Positions 17,696 to 26,174 of a stretch of DNA of 36,493 nucleotides are shown here, one piece after another. The DNA lies in contig JAFSSK010000079.1 in assembly GCA_017451045.1 (NCBI GenBank), forward strand, positions 1 to 36,493, in the 5' to 3' direction. Each line of letters starts with the position of its first letter. Positions within the stretch are counted from its first letter, which is position 1. Source of the stretch: Clostridia bacterium. GTDB taxonomy: Bacteria > Bacillota > Clostridia > Oscillospirales > CAG-272. The notes under the pieces are model-generated. The model was not told the DNA's origin. It did no database searches and saw only the letters and a program-made list of their open reading frames with translations. Made by a program: the position numbers and the translations under genes.

Positions 17696-20344
17696 ATGAA
17701 ATGGACATCACTCAATGATCTGCGCGAGATGTACCTGAAATTCTTCGAATCCAAGGGTCATCTCCGCCACGAAAGCTACTCACTGATCCCTGAAGGCGAC
17801 AAGTCGCTTCTTCTGATCGTCGCCGGGATGGCGCCGCTGAAGAAATACTTCACGGGCGAAGCCGAACCGCCGCGCCGCCGCATGACGACGTGCCAGCGGT
17901 GCATCCGCACCAACGATATCGAGAACGTCGGGCACACGGCCAGACACGGCACCTATTTCGAGATGCTGGGCAATTTCTCCTTCGGCGATTATTTCAAGAA
18001 CGAGGCGCTGCCGTGGGCCTGGGAATTTTTGACCAGTCCCGAGTGGCTCGCCATCCCGAAGGACAGGCTCTACCCGTCCGTTTACGAGAAGGACGACGAA
18101 GCCTATGCCATCTGGCGGGACAAGATCGGCGTGCCGGAAAAGCAGATCGTGCGGCTCGGCAAGGAGGACAATTTCTGGGAGCACGGTTCCGGCCCCTGCG
18201 GCCCCTGCTCCGAGATCTACTTCGACCGCGGTGAGAAGTACGGCTGCGGGAAACCCACGTGCGGACCGGGCTGCGACTGCGACAGATTCATGGAAATCTG
18301 GAACAACGTGTTCTCGCAGTTCAACAACGACGGCAACGGCAACTATACGGAACTTGCGCAGAAAAACATAGACACCGGCATGGGCCTGGAGCGTCTGGCC
18401 TGCGTCATGCAGGGCGTGGACAGCATGTTCGACGTCGATACGATCCAGAACATCATCAAGGCCGTCAGCGACAAAGCCGGCGTGGCCTACCACCAGCAGG
18501 AAAAATCCGATATATCGCTGCGCGTGATCGCGGACCATATGCGCGCATCGTCATTCCTAGTGGCGGACGGAGTGCTCCCGTCCAACGAGGGACGCGGCTA
18601 CGTCCTCCGCCGTCTGCTCCGCAGAGCCTGCAGACACGGCCGTCTGCTTGGCATCAAAGGCGCCTTCCTGACAGATATCGTGGAAGTCGTAGCCAGGGAG
18701 AACGAATCGGCCTATCCCATGCTCAAGGAGCGCCTGGACTACATCAAGAAGGTCGTGGGACTTGAGGAGGAACGGTTCGACAAGACCGTGGAATCCGGCA
18801 TGGAACTGCTGGAGGCACTCCTTTCCGGCGCGGAACAGGACGGGACGAAGCTGCTGAAGGGCGAAGACGTGTTCAAACTGAGCGACACGTTCGGTTTCCC
18901 GCTCGACCTGACGCGGGAGATCGCCCAGGAGCGCGGCATCGCCGTCGACGAGGCGGGATACCAGGAAAAGCTTGCCGAGCAGAAGGCGCGCGCACGCGCG
19001 GCCCGCGGCAACATTTCCGGCTGGGACAACGCGGCCAAGGATATCCTTGCGGGACTTCCGAAAACGGAATTCAAGGGGTATGAGACGGACGAATGCGAAG
19101 CGGTCGTCAAGGCCATCATCCTGGAGGACGAGGACGGCGTTCAGAGCGTCGAGGAAGCCAGCGAGGGCGACGTTACCCTTGTGCTGGACAAAACGCCTTT
19201 CTACGGTGAAGGCGGCGGTCAGGTGGGCGACACGGGCCTTATCAGCCGCGGCAGCGACGTAAGGCTGATCGTCCGGGATACCAAAAAGACAGACGGTGTT
19301 TACCTGCACCTGTGCACGGTAGACGACGGCGTCGTCAGGGTCGGGGACACCGTTACGGCATCGGTGGATGCGGACAGAAGGAACGCCATCCGGCGCAACC
19401 ATTCCGGCGTCCATCTTCTCCAGGCGGCCCTGCGTGAAGTGCTCGGCAAGCATGTCGAGCAGTCCGGATCCTACGTCGACGACAACATTGCAAGATTCGA
19501 TTTCTCCCACTTTGCTCCGATGAGTGCGGAAGAAATCGCTAAAACCGAATCCATCATCAACCGCTACATCATGGCGTCCGTCCCGATCGTCACGGTGGAG
19601 ACTGACCCCGAGAGCGCGAAAGCGGCCGGCGCGATGGCTCTGTTCGGAGAGAAATACGGCAAGACCGTCCGCATGGTATCCATGGGAGACTTCTCCGTTG
19701 AGCTTTGCGGCGGTACCCACTGCACGAATACCGGAAACATCGGCCTCTTCCATATCGTCAGCGAAGCGTCCGTGGCGGCAGGCATCCGCAGGATCGAAGC
19801 CGTTACCGGCAACAACGTCCTGCAGCTGCTTTCCAGCAAGGACAGGCTGATTGCAGAGACCGCAAAGGAAATGAAGATCCAGAATGCGGCGGACATCGCC
19901 AGGAAAGCCGCTTCCCTGCAGGCAGACATCACAGGACTTCGGCACGAGGTCGAGGCGCTGAACGCCAAGATCGCCTCGTCGAAGCTGGAAAGTCTTGTGG
20001 CGGGCGCCGAGAAGATCGGCTCCGTCAGACTGATCACTGCCGCTTTACAGATGCCCCTGGACGTTATCCGCGCGCTGGCTGATCAGATCAAGGCGGACTA
20101 CCCCGATACGGTCGCCGTACTGGCGTCGGTCGGTCAGGACAAGCTCCAGTTCGTATCCGTGGCCGGTTCTGAAGCAGTCGCGGCAGGCGCGCACGCCGGA
20201 AAGCTTGTCGGCGCCGTTGCAGCCGTCACGGGCGGAAAAGGCGGCGGACGTCCGGACAACGCTATGGCAGGCGGCCAGGACCAGTCCAAGGTCGCACAGG
20301 CGCTGGCGCAGGCTGCGGACGTTCTGAACGGTCAGCTGAAATAA
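17696..20344 (+). CDS. alaS: Alanyl-tRNA synthetase
   Basis: This 882-aa class II enzyme charges tRNA-Ala and edits Ser/Gly errors. The catalytic core holds RRMTTCQRCIRTNDIENVG and motif 3 GMGLERLACV. The editing domain has the metal-binding HSGVH (about 569-573) and CGGTH (about 671-675). The C-terminal DHHA1-like domain ends with GGKGGGRPDNAMAGGQD. Length fits the family. The ATG at 17696 gives the usual MKWTSLNDLREMYLKFFESKGH start, with GAGG 12 nt upstream; an earlier in-frame TTG has no ribosome site. In many Firmicutes alaS is controlled by a T-box leader. Here it sits 20 bp after the pantothenate kinase gene and no T-box is seen. A strong terminator follows. Confidence 0.98.
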   Translation: MKWTSLNDLREMYLKFFESKGHLRHESYSLIPEGDKSLLLIVAGMAPLKKYFTGEAEPPRRRMTTCQRCIRTNDIENVGHTARHGTYFEMLGNFSFGDYFKNEALPWAWEFLTSPEWLAIPKDRLYPSVYEKDDEAYAIWRDKIGVPEKQIVRLGKEDNFWEHGSGPCGPCSEIYFDRGEKYGCGKPTCGPGCDCDRFMEIWNNVFSQFNNDGNGNYTELAQKNIDTGMGLERLACVMQGVDSMFDVDTIQNIIKAVSDKAGVAYHQQEKSDISLRVIADHMRASSFLVADGVLPSNEGRGYVLRRLLRRACRHGRLLGIKGAFLTDIVEVVARENESAYPMLKERLDYIKKVVGLEEERFDKTVESGMELLEALLSGAEQDGTKLLKGEDVFKLSDTFGFPLDLTREIAQERGIAVDEAGYQEKLAEQKARARAARGNISGWDNAAKDILAGLPKTEFKGYETDECEAVVKAIILEDEDGVQSVEEASEGDVTLVLDKTPFYGEGGGQVGDTGLISRGSDVRLIVRDTKKTDGVYLHLCTVDDGVVRVGDTVTASVDADRRNAIRRNHSGVHLLQAALREVLGKHVEQSGSYVDDNIARFDFSHFAPMSAEEIAKTESIINRYIMASVPIVTVETDPESAKAAGAMALFGEKYGKTVRMVSMGDFSVELCGGTHCTNTGNIGLFHIVSEASVAAGIRRIEAVTGNNVLQLLSSKDRLIAETAKEMKIQNAADIARKAASLQADITGLRHEVEALNAKIASSKLESLVAGAEKIGSVRLITAALQMPLDVIRALADQIKADYPDTVAVLASVGQDKLQFVSVAGSEAVAAGAHAGKLVGAVAAVTGGKGGGRPDNAMAGGQDQSKVAQALAQAADVLNGQLK

Positions 20345-20377
20345 CCCATATCGATCACACAGTCCCGATACAGAAAA

Positions 20378-20414
20378 CCCGGGCTGCGGCAATGCCGCAG
20401 CCCGGGCGCTTTTT
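20378..20414. terminator. Bidirectional terminator between alaS and the ABC operon
   Basis: CCCGGGCTGCGG and CCGCAGCCCGGG form a 12-bp perfect stem with a CAATG loop (20378-20406). On the plus strand CGC and five Ts follow; on the minus strand TTTTC follows directly. It serves convergent alaS (+) and the last permease gene of the sugar operon (-). Confidence 0.93.
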
Positions 20415-20422
20415 CTGCTATC

Positions 20423-21475
20423 TTACGATGCAGTCAGACCGGATCTTTCAATACCCTGTACTAAGAAGTTCTGCAGGAATACATACAGAATGACCAGCGG
20501 GAAAATGATTACCAGACCGCACGTGTTGATGATGGAAGAGTTGTACATATCCCATCCGGGCGATGCCTTGTACGCACGCGCAAGCGATTTCGGCGTGTCG
20601 ATAAAGTTGGTAAGCAGTTTGACCTTTGTGGAATTGAAGAATATTCCGGAATAGAATGTATCCGTCCACTGCCAGCAGAAGGCGAACAGGAATACCGTCA
20701 CCAGCATCGGGATGGACAGCGGAAGAATAATGGAGACAAACGTTCTGAGCGTATTGGAACCGTCGAGGTAGGCGGATTCCTCAAGCTCGTCAGGCAATCC
20801 TCTGAAGAACTGGCGCATTAAGAAGATGTACAAACCGTTCTTGAATGCCAGCCCCGTCAGCGACATGAGCATCAACGGCCAGAAGGTGTTGATCAGGTTT
20901 ATACCGCCGACCGCTTTCATGATCCCGGCCTTGGACAGCAGGTTGAATACACCGTAGATGTCGAAGAAACGGAATTTCATGAACATGGCGAAATGCAGTG
21001 TCCCGTGCGGAATGACCATTGTCAGGATCACCAGGATGAAAACGACCTTGTTGCCCTTGAACTTGAACTTGGCAAGTCCGTAGCCGATCAGGGCGCAGAT
21101 AAATGTCTGGATGACGCCTGCGGCCGTGGACAGGAAGAACGTGTTCATCAGTGAGCCTGCGTAGTTCAGCTCCGTCAGCACCCCGCGGTAGATCTCAAGC
21201 GAGAAGTGCTTGGGGATCAGACGCACCGTCGTATCAACAAAATCGGAGACCGACATAAAGGAGGCCGAGATCTTGGTGATGAACGGATACAGCACGACGT
21301 AGGAGATACCGATCAGCAGCACGAGTCTGAAGATCGTCAGAAGGATCTTCTGGAGGAAATACCAGTTTAAGAACTTGGCTTTGAGACGTTCCTTGAGAGG
21401 AGAACGGTCGAAGTCGACGCGGATTCTGTTTCTGCTCTCGCGTTTTACGCGGGGCTTGTTCATTTCAGCATTCAT
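20423..21475 (-). CDS. Carbohydrate ABC transporter permease, MalG/LplC type (second pair)
   Basis: This 350-aa inner-membrane permease has about six hydrophobic segments. The EAA loop LPDELEESAYLDGSNTLRTFVSIILPLS (about 225-252) contacts the ATPase. A basic cytoplasmic N-terminus of about 60 residues (KPRVKRESRNRIRVDF) is longer than usual. The start is the ATG at 21473-21475, with GGAGG (21484-21488) at 8-nt spacing; an in-frame TTG further upstream overlaps that site. It begins 17 bp after the partner permease and ends the operon just before the terminator. CUT1-type permeases work as MalF/MalG heterodimers, so it should pair with the product of 21493-22467. The substrate is not defined by sequence. 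Confidence 0.93.
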   Translation of the reverse strand: MNAEMNKPRVKRESRNRIRVDFDRSPLKERLKAKFLNWYFLQKILLTIFRLVLLIGISYVVLYPFITKISASFMSVSDFVDTTVRLIPKHFSLEIYRGVLTELNYAGSLMNTFFLSTAAGVIQTFICALIGYGLAKFKFKGNKVVFILVILTMVIPHGTLHFAMFMKFRFFDIYGVFNLLSKAGIMKAVGGINLINTFWPLMLMSLTGLAFKNGLYIFLMRQFFRGLPDELEESAYLDGSNTLRTFVSIILPLSIPMLVTVFLFAFCWQWTDTFYSGIFFNSTKVKLLTNFIDTPKSLARAYKASPGWDMYNSSIINTCGLVIIFPLVILYVFLQNFLVQGIERSGLTAS

Positions 21476-21492
21476 CTTCAAGTCCTCCCTTC

Positions 21493-22467
21493 TCAATCAC
21501 GCCTCTGGTAGAAGACGAACGCCGAGCAGATACCGGCGATAATGCCAACCACCAGGAAGATGATGAAGAAGTAAGTCCAGGCCATGGCCGAACTGATTTC
21601 CTCACCTGATTTCGAATAGGCATCGTTGATGTACATCATCACGATGTTGCTGTTCGTTGTGAAACTGTCAATGACCGTATAGATGGCATTGACCAGGATC
21701 ATGGGACTGATCATCGGGAAAGTGATCTTCCAGAAGGTTTCCCATGTGGTCGCGCCGTCTATCTTGCACGCCTCGTAAATGGCCGGGGAAATGCCCTGCA
21801 GGGCCGACAGGAATATCAGCATCTGCACGCCGGAGCGGTTGACCAGGTTGAATATGTTGTTGACCATCGTCACGACATATACCGCCAGGCCGCGTCCGAA
21901 CTGCATCATCTCGAAGAGTCTCTCGACTTCGAAAAGGCTGACAATTCCTTCCGTCACCTGCTGACCGGAACCGTCATCGATACCGGTGTTCTGCGTTTCC
22001 TCCAGATACTTGTTGACAAGGTCGTTGGCCTGCACGGTCTCCATGATACCCGTCGAAATGATGACGGGGACGAAGAAGATCGCACGGAACGCGGCGCGGC
22101 CCATCATTTTCTGATTGAGCAGTACCGCCATGAACAGTGAGAACACCAGGATCGCCGGGATCTCGAACGCCATGTTTGCCAGACCCGTCAGAAGCGTCTG
22201 AACGAATTCCGTATCCTTGAAGAATGCATCGTAGTAGTTGGCCCAGCCGACCCACTCTGTCGAGTAGCCGCCGCCCTGGATGATCGTGATCTCCTGGAAA
22301 CTCATCGTCAGGGAGTTCCAGACCATCGGTACGTAGATGCAGACAAACCCGAGAACAAACGGCAGAACGAAGAACCAGCCTGCACGCGCCTTACGCTTAT
22401 CCAGCGAGGCAATTCGTTTCTTCTTTGGTTTAGAAGCCGAATTCTGAAGTTTAACTTCCTGTGTCAT
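21493..22467 (-). CDS. Sugar ABC transporter permease, MalF/LplB type (second pair)
   Basis: This 324-aa permease starts with a basic cytoplasmic tail (KPKKKRIASLDKRKARAGW). The first membrane segment, FFVLPFVLGFVCIYVPMVW, is followed by a periplasm-side loop and the EAA loop SPAIYEACKIDGATTWETFWKITFPM (about 226-250). Compared with ordinary CUT1 permeases, it carries about 45 extra residues (about 146-190: NDLVNKYLEETQNTGIDDGS and following) between membrane segments. These may form an external lid or docking element. The ATG at 22465-22467 has AAGGAG upstream. An ATG 27 nt earlier overlaps the previous stop and lacks a ribosome site. It should form a heterodimer with the next gene product. 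Confidence 0.92.
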   Translation of the reverse strand: MTQEVKLQNSASKPKKKRIASLDKRKARAGWFFVLPFVLGFVCIYVPMVWNSLTMSFQEITIIQGGGYSTEWVGWANYYDAFFKDTEFVQTLLTGLANMAFEIPAILVFSLFMAVLLNQKMMGRAAFRAIFFVPVIISTGIMETVQANDLVNKYLEETQNTGIDDGSGQQVTEGIVSLFEVERLFEMMQFGRGLAVYVVTMVNNIFNLVNRSGVQMLIFLSALQGISPAIYEACKIDGATTWETFWKITFPMISPMILVNAIYTVIDSFTTNSNIVMMYINDAYSKSGEEISSAMAWTYFFIIFLVVGIIAGICSAFVFYQRRD

Positions 22468-22487
22468 AAGACTCTGTTCTCCTTTCC

Positions 22488-25400
22488 TTACCATTTGATG
22501 ATCACGAACTCGTTGGACGGGATCGTGTAAAGGACGCCTTCATACTCGATCTCAACGGAATATGAGTTGTAGTTCAGGATGATCGTTTTGTACGGAGCGT
22601 TGTCCACGCCGTTCTTGCCGCCGTAGGTAACGGCAACGATCTTGGCGTCATCCGCCTCATATTTGTTGAAGGCTATTTCCTCTTCGCCCTCTTCTCCGCT
22701 CTCACCGGAACCGGAATCGTCGGTTTCCGAAGGCGCTACGGAAGCGACATCACGCTCTTCAAGGCCGGTCGCGTATGCGTTAGCGTAAGCCTGTTCGAGA
22801 AGCGCGTTCAGCGTTTCAAGATCAGCTTCCAGCAGCGGCATCATCGCATCAACCTCAGCCTTGTAGTTGTCGACCTCGCTTCTGATGAACGGCAGGATGT
22901 CCTCGATGCCGTCGATCACTGCCACAGCGTCTGTGAGCTGCTGGTAGTTGGCCGGTACGCTCTTCTTATAGGAGAACGTCGAGGCGATCTCATCCATCGC
23001 GCGCTTGATCGCCTGCAGCAGTTTGGACTTCGCGCTGTTCATGTTGGTTTCAGCCCGCTGCTTCTCATAGGAGGTGGCAGTCGGCGAAAGATTGTTGTAA
23101 TCCGCCACACGCATCTTGTAGGTCTCGCCGTAAGTGACGATCTCGTTGACGTACGTCGTGGAGGAGGCTACTCTCTTGTCCAGGAACGCCAGTGCGGTCT
23201 CGGCCCATTCATACGACAGCAGCGCGTTCGCTCTGGCGTCGTTGACCGATTTGATCTTTTCAAACTGGCTGTTCTCGGCCGCAAGCCTTTCGGCTTCCAT
23301 GGCATCCAGGTAGGCCTGAAGCAGATCGTTCAGCGTCTCGTCTTCATCCGGGACACGATTTCCCTTGACGAATTCGTGGTTGATGATCAGCTTGGTCTGA
23401 ACGTCTTTGATCGCATCGTTTACAGTGTTGTAGGAAGCGATGACGTCTTCACGCCAGATGTCGTAGGAAATGGAGTAGTATTTGCTGTAAAGACCGAGGT
23501 CTTTCAGGATGGACGTGTTCCTGTAGGACAGGATGTAATACAGGGACGAACCGCTTTCGATCGCCTTCAGGACCGCATCCGTCATGTTCCCTTCCATGTT
23601 CGCGGCGGACCCGGCGTACTGCAGGTATCCGTGCGTGACGATCCCGAAGAACGGGACTTCCTTGGAAGCACGCGTGTATTTACTTGACGTCAGCGGCGCA
23701 TCCACGATGTAGTCGGTATAGGCCCATGTGTACAGGTTGCCGCCGTTCGTCATGACCGAGCTGTACTGCTCGTCGAAATAACTGAACGCTTTCTGAACGA
23801 ACTCCATGGAGTCGTTGCGGTTGTACGGTTCTTCGCTATCGAAGTCTGAGTTCAGAATATAACCCAGCGTGGAAACAGAAATGTTCGTCGCGCCCGTCTT
23901 CAGGTAATTCTTCGTCAGCTTGGTGTAGAACCGTTCGTAAACGCCCGGAGAGATCGCTATGTTCATACCGGTCGAGATGTAGGACTGGTATGACGGCGAG
24001 TACTCTCTGTACCGTCTGTATCTGTCGTTGATACCCTTGATGGCGTCGCGCTTGAGCGATACGCCGTCGAACGCGCCCGATTTGCACATCCAGACGAAGT
24101 CGAAGTCAGGATAGATGCCGAGGCTCGATCCGTCGCCAGCGGAGCTGACGGTGTCGGCGTAAGCCAGCAGTTTCTTGAACCCGGATTTCCCGCCGACGGA
24201 TCCGACCCATTTGAGCCTGTAGGCCATGGTCGAGATCAAACCGCCGTTCGTGAAGCCGGTCAGCTGGAACTTGACGTTGTTGATCCCTTCCGCTTTCAGT
24301 TCCTCGTACATCGTGATGATGTCCGTGAACGTCGTCAGCGGTTTCTTGACGTTGACAGGTACGGAGAGGATATGCTCCTCGTAATCCATCGCGCCGAAGG
24401 AATCGATGTAAAGCGGAATGTTTTCCGTCACATCAGTATCCGTCAGCCTTGTCAGGATTCCCTTGTTCTCAAGGTAGTTCCTGTAGGCCTGAGCCATCGC
24501 CACGTAATCCGTGGTGAAGTAATTGGTGAGCCCGGCGCTTTCGGCCTTGGTCTCGTCATGCAGCATGATGTAGCGGATGACGAAGTTGCCTGTGTATTTT
24601 CTGTTGGAACTCTGCGTCCAGGTCGTCGTTCCGGACACGGACAGCGAGTCGTTCATCCTGAACGTGTCTTTCGGCCTTGGCAGGAAGTACGTCATCATCG
24701 TGTTGTAGTCGCTGGTCGAGCCGGCATGATAGGTTGCCAGTTCCGCCATTGTCTCACCTTGCTCGATGATGGCGAAGAATCCTTTGTCTGTCTTGACCTC
24801 GGTGATATCGCTCAGAAGGATCGTAGACGAGTCGCCCGCGATCTTTTTCTTGAGATCGGCCAGATTCGTGGTCGTGGAGGAGTATACGTAATCGTCCTCC
24901 GTCCTTGTCTCCTTGCCGTTCTTGTCGGTCGTTGTCACTTCCGCCCGGTATGTATAGGACGTTGCCGTTTCACGGATACCGTAGACCGGATACCGGATCG
25001 CCCGCTGGTATTTGCCGGACAGCAGCGTATATGCGTAGTCCGTACCGTAGATCGGGTTTTTGACGGTCGTCGTCTGCGTGCCGTTCAGTTTCTCGTACTC
25101 GAACAGGGCGCCCGATCCGTCAGGATAGAAGTTATATCCGGGGTTGGCGCTGTTGCCTGCTCCGAAGTACGGCAGGATGCTGATCGACTCCAGCGTATAC
25201 AGCGAAGAGTTGAACCGGATACCGTTCGCCGGCAGACGCACGGTGAATCCGTCTTCGTTGATCGAGTACTCAAGCGCCATCTTGAAGACCGGGGAGACGT
25301 CCTGCGAGGAGTCGTATCCGACTTCGGCATGGTCGATCTCAAGCTGCTCGAACGTATACTCGGGCGCATATGTCTTGATAACGTTCTCAACGTCGTTCAG

Positions 25401-26153
25401 AAGCCTTGTGGTCGCCTTCTGGTCGAAGACCATCAGCGAGCCGACCTGCTCCAGAACCGGGAAACGCCTGATGGCGTCTTTCTTGAACGTATCGGAGGTT
25501 ATGACCTCCAGGTCGTAAACGACGTAACCCGACGTCAGTTTTTTGAACCAGAAGTTTTCACGTCCGCCCGGGAGCGCTTTCGCGACCGGGATAGCCAGGT
25601 TTTCCTCGAAGCTGGCGGTCGTGATCATACGGGGAACGAGTCGTCTGGAGTTTTCATCACCCATGATGTACTCCACACGGACGCCGTTCTTGATACGCTG
25701 GATGGAGATCTGCTCACGCAGGCAGGCTTCCTTGTAACTCGTGAAAGTCTTTTTCGCTCCGGACGTATCGATGAAGCGGACTAAGATCTGTGACAGGATC
25801 TCCTGCTTGGTCGTTTCCGAACCAATGGACGTCGCCACGTCGAACGGGTTGGACAGGAGGAATTCGCCTGTCTTCTCATCCTTGATGGCAAACTCGCCGG
25901 TGTACTGCTGGAAATACAGTGAGTAGTCGCCCTTCGTCAGGTAGCACTTCATTGTCGCCAGCTTGTCTTCGGCGCTCTTGTAACCCTCTTTCACATAGTC
26001 TTTTTCCGTCAGTGCCTTGTATGCTTCCGCCTCGATCTCCTCTTGGGTCTGTTCGGCAGCGAACGTCTGCGTCGTGAGGATCGCCGTAACGGAGCCGAAG
26101 ACCATGAGGCATGTCAGGAACACGGATAAGATTTGAATCAGTTTGTTTTTCAT
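22488..26153 (-). CDS. Large secreted DUF5696-type protein
   Basis: This 1221-aa exported protein has an N-terminal signal peptide (MKNKLIQILSVFLTCLMVFG, likely cut near TFAA-EQ). A beta-rich N-terminal half (about 60-500) includes YFQQYTGEFAIKDEKTGEFLLSNPFD. The middle (about 555-880) reads like a TIM-barrel (LENKGILTRL, PLYIDSFGAMDYEE, SLGIYPDFDFVW, TLGYILNSDFDSEEPYNRND, FFGIVTHGYLQYAG). A long helical part (about 920-1135), an acidic linker (SGESGEEGEEE) and a small beta domain ending YTIPSNEFVIIKW follow. It resembles DUF5696 proteins that recur beside ABC sugar transporters; similarity to glycoside hydrolase barrels is inferred. The ATG at 26151-26153 has GGAG at 9-nt spacing; another ATG 9 nt earlier touches that site. 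Confidence 0.85.
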   Translation of the reverse strand: MKNKLIQILSVFLTCLMVFGSVTAILTTQTFAAEQTQEEIEAEAYKALTEKDYVKEGYKSAEDKLATMKCYLTKGDYSLYFQQYTGEFAIKDEKTGEFLLSNPFDVATSIGSETTKQEILSQILVRFIDTSGAKKTFTSYKEACLREQISIQRIKNGVRVEYIMGDENSRRLVPRMITTASFEENLAIPVAKALPGGRENFWFKKLTSGYVVYDLEVITSDTFKKDAIRRFPVLEQVGSLMVFDQKATTRLLNDVENVIKTYAPEYTFEQLEIDHAEVGYDSSQDVSPVFKMALEYSINEDGFTVRLPANGIRFNSSLYTLESISILPYFGAGNSANPGYNFYPDGSGALFEYEKLNGTQTTTVKNPIYGTDYAYTLLSGKYQRAIRYPVYGIRETATSYTYRAEVTTTDKNGKETRTEDDYVYSSTTTNLADLKKKIAGDSSTILLSDITEVKTDKGFFAIIEQGETMAELATYHAGSTSDYNTMMTYFLPRPKDTFRMNDSLSVSGTTTWTQSSNRKYTGNFVIRYIMLHDETKAESAGLTNYFTTDYVAMAQAYRNYLENKGILTRLTDTDVTENIPLYIDSFGAMDYEEHILSVPVNVKKPLTTFTDIITMYEELKAEGINNVKFQLTGFTNGGLISTMAYRLKWVGSVGGKSGFKKLLAYADTVSSAGDGSSLGIYPDFDFVWMCKSGAFDGVSLKRDAIKGINDRYRRYREYSPSYQSYISTGMNIAISPGVYERFYTKLTKNYLKTGATNISVSTLGYILNSDFDSEEPYNRNDSMEFVQKAFSYFDEQYSSVMTNGGNLYTWAYTDYIVDAPLTSSKYTRASKEVPFFGIVTHGYLQYAGSAANMEGNMTDAVLKAIESGSSLYYILSYRNTSILKDLGLYSKYYSISYDIWREDVIASYNTVNDAIKDVQTKLIINHEFVKGNRVPDEDETLNDLLQAYLDAMEAERLAAENSQFEKIKSVNDARANALLSYEWAETALAFLDKRVASSTTYVNEIVTYGETYKMRVADYNNLSPTATSYEKQRAETNMNSAKSKLLQAIKRAMDEIASTFSYKKSVPANYQQLTDAVAVIDGIEDILPFIRSEVDNYKAEVDAMMPLLEADLETLNALLEQAYANAYATGLEERDVASVAPSETDDSGSGESGEEGEEEIAFNKYEADDAKIVAVTYGGKNGVDNAPYKTIILNYNSYSVEIEYEGVLYTIPSNEFVIIKW

Positions 26154-26174
26154 AGTTATCATCTCCTGTCCGTG

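Noticed and set aside
18557-19945. Minus-strand open frame of about 460 codons inside alaS
   Set aside because: It is the mirror of a conserved synthetase with low-complexity composition; no domain is seen.
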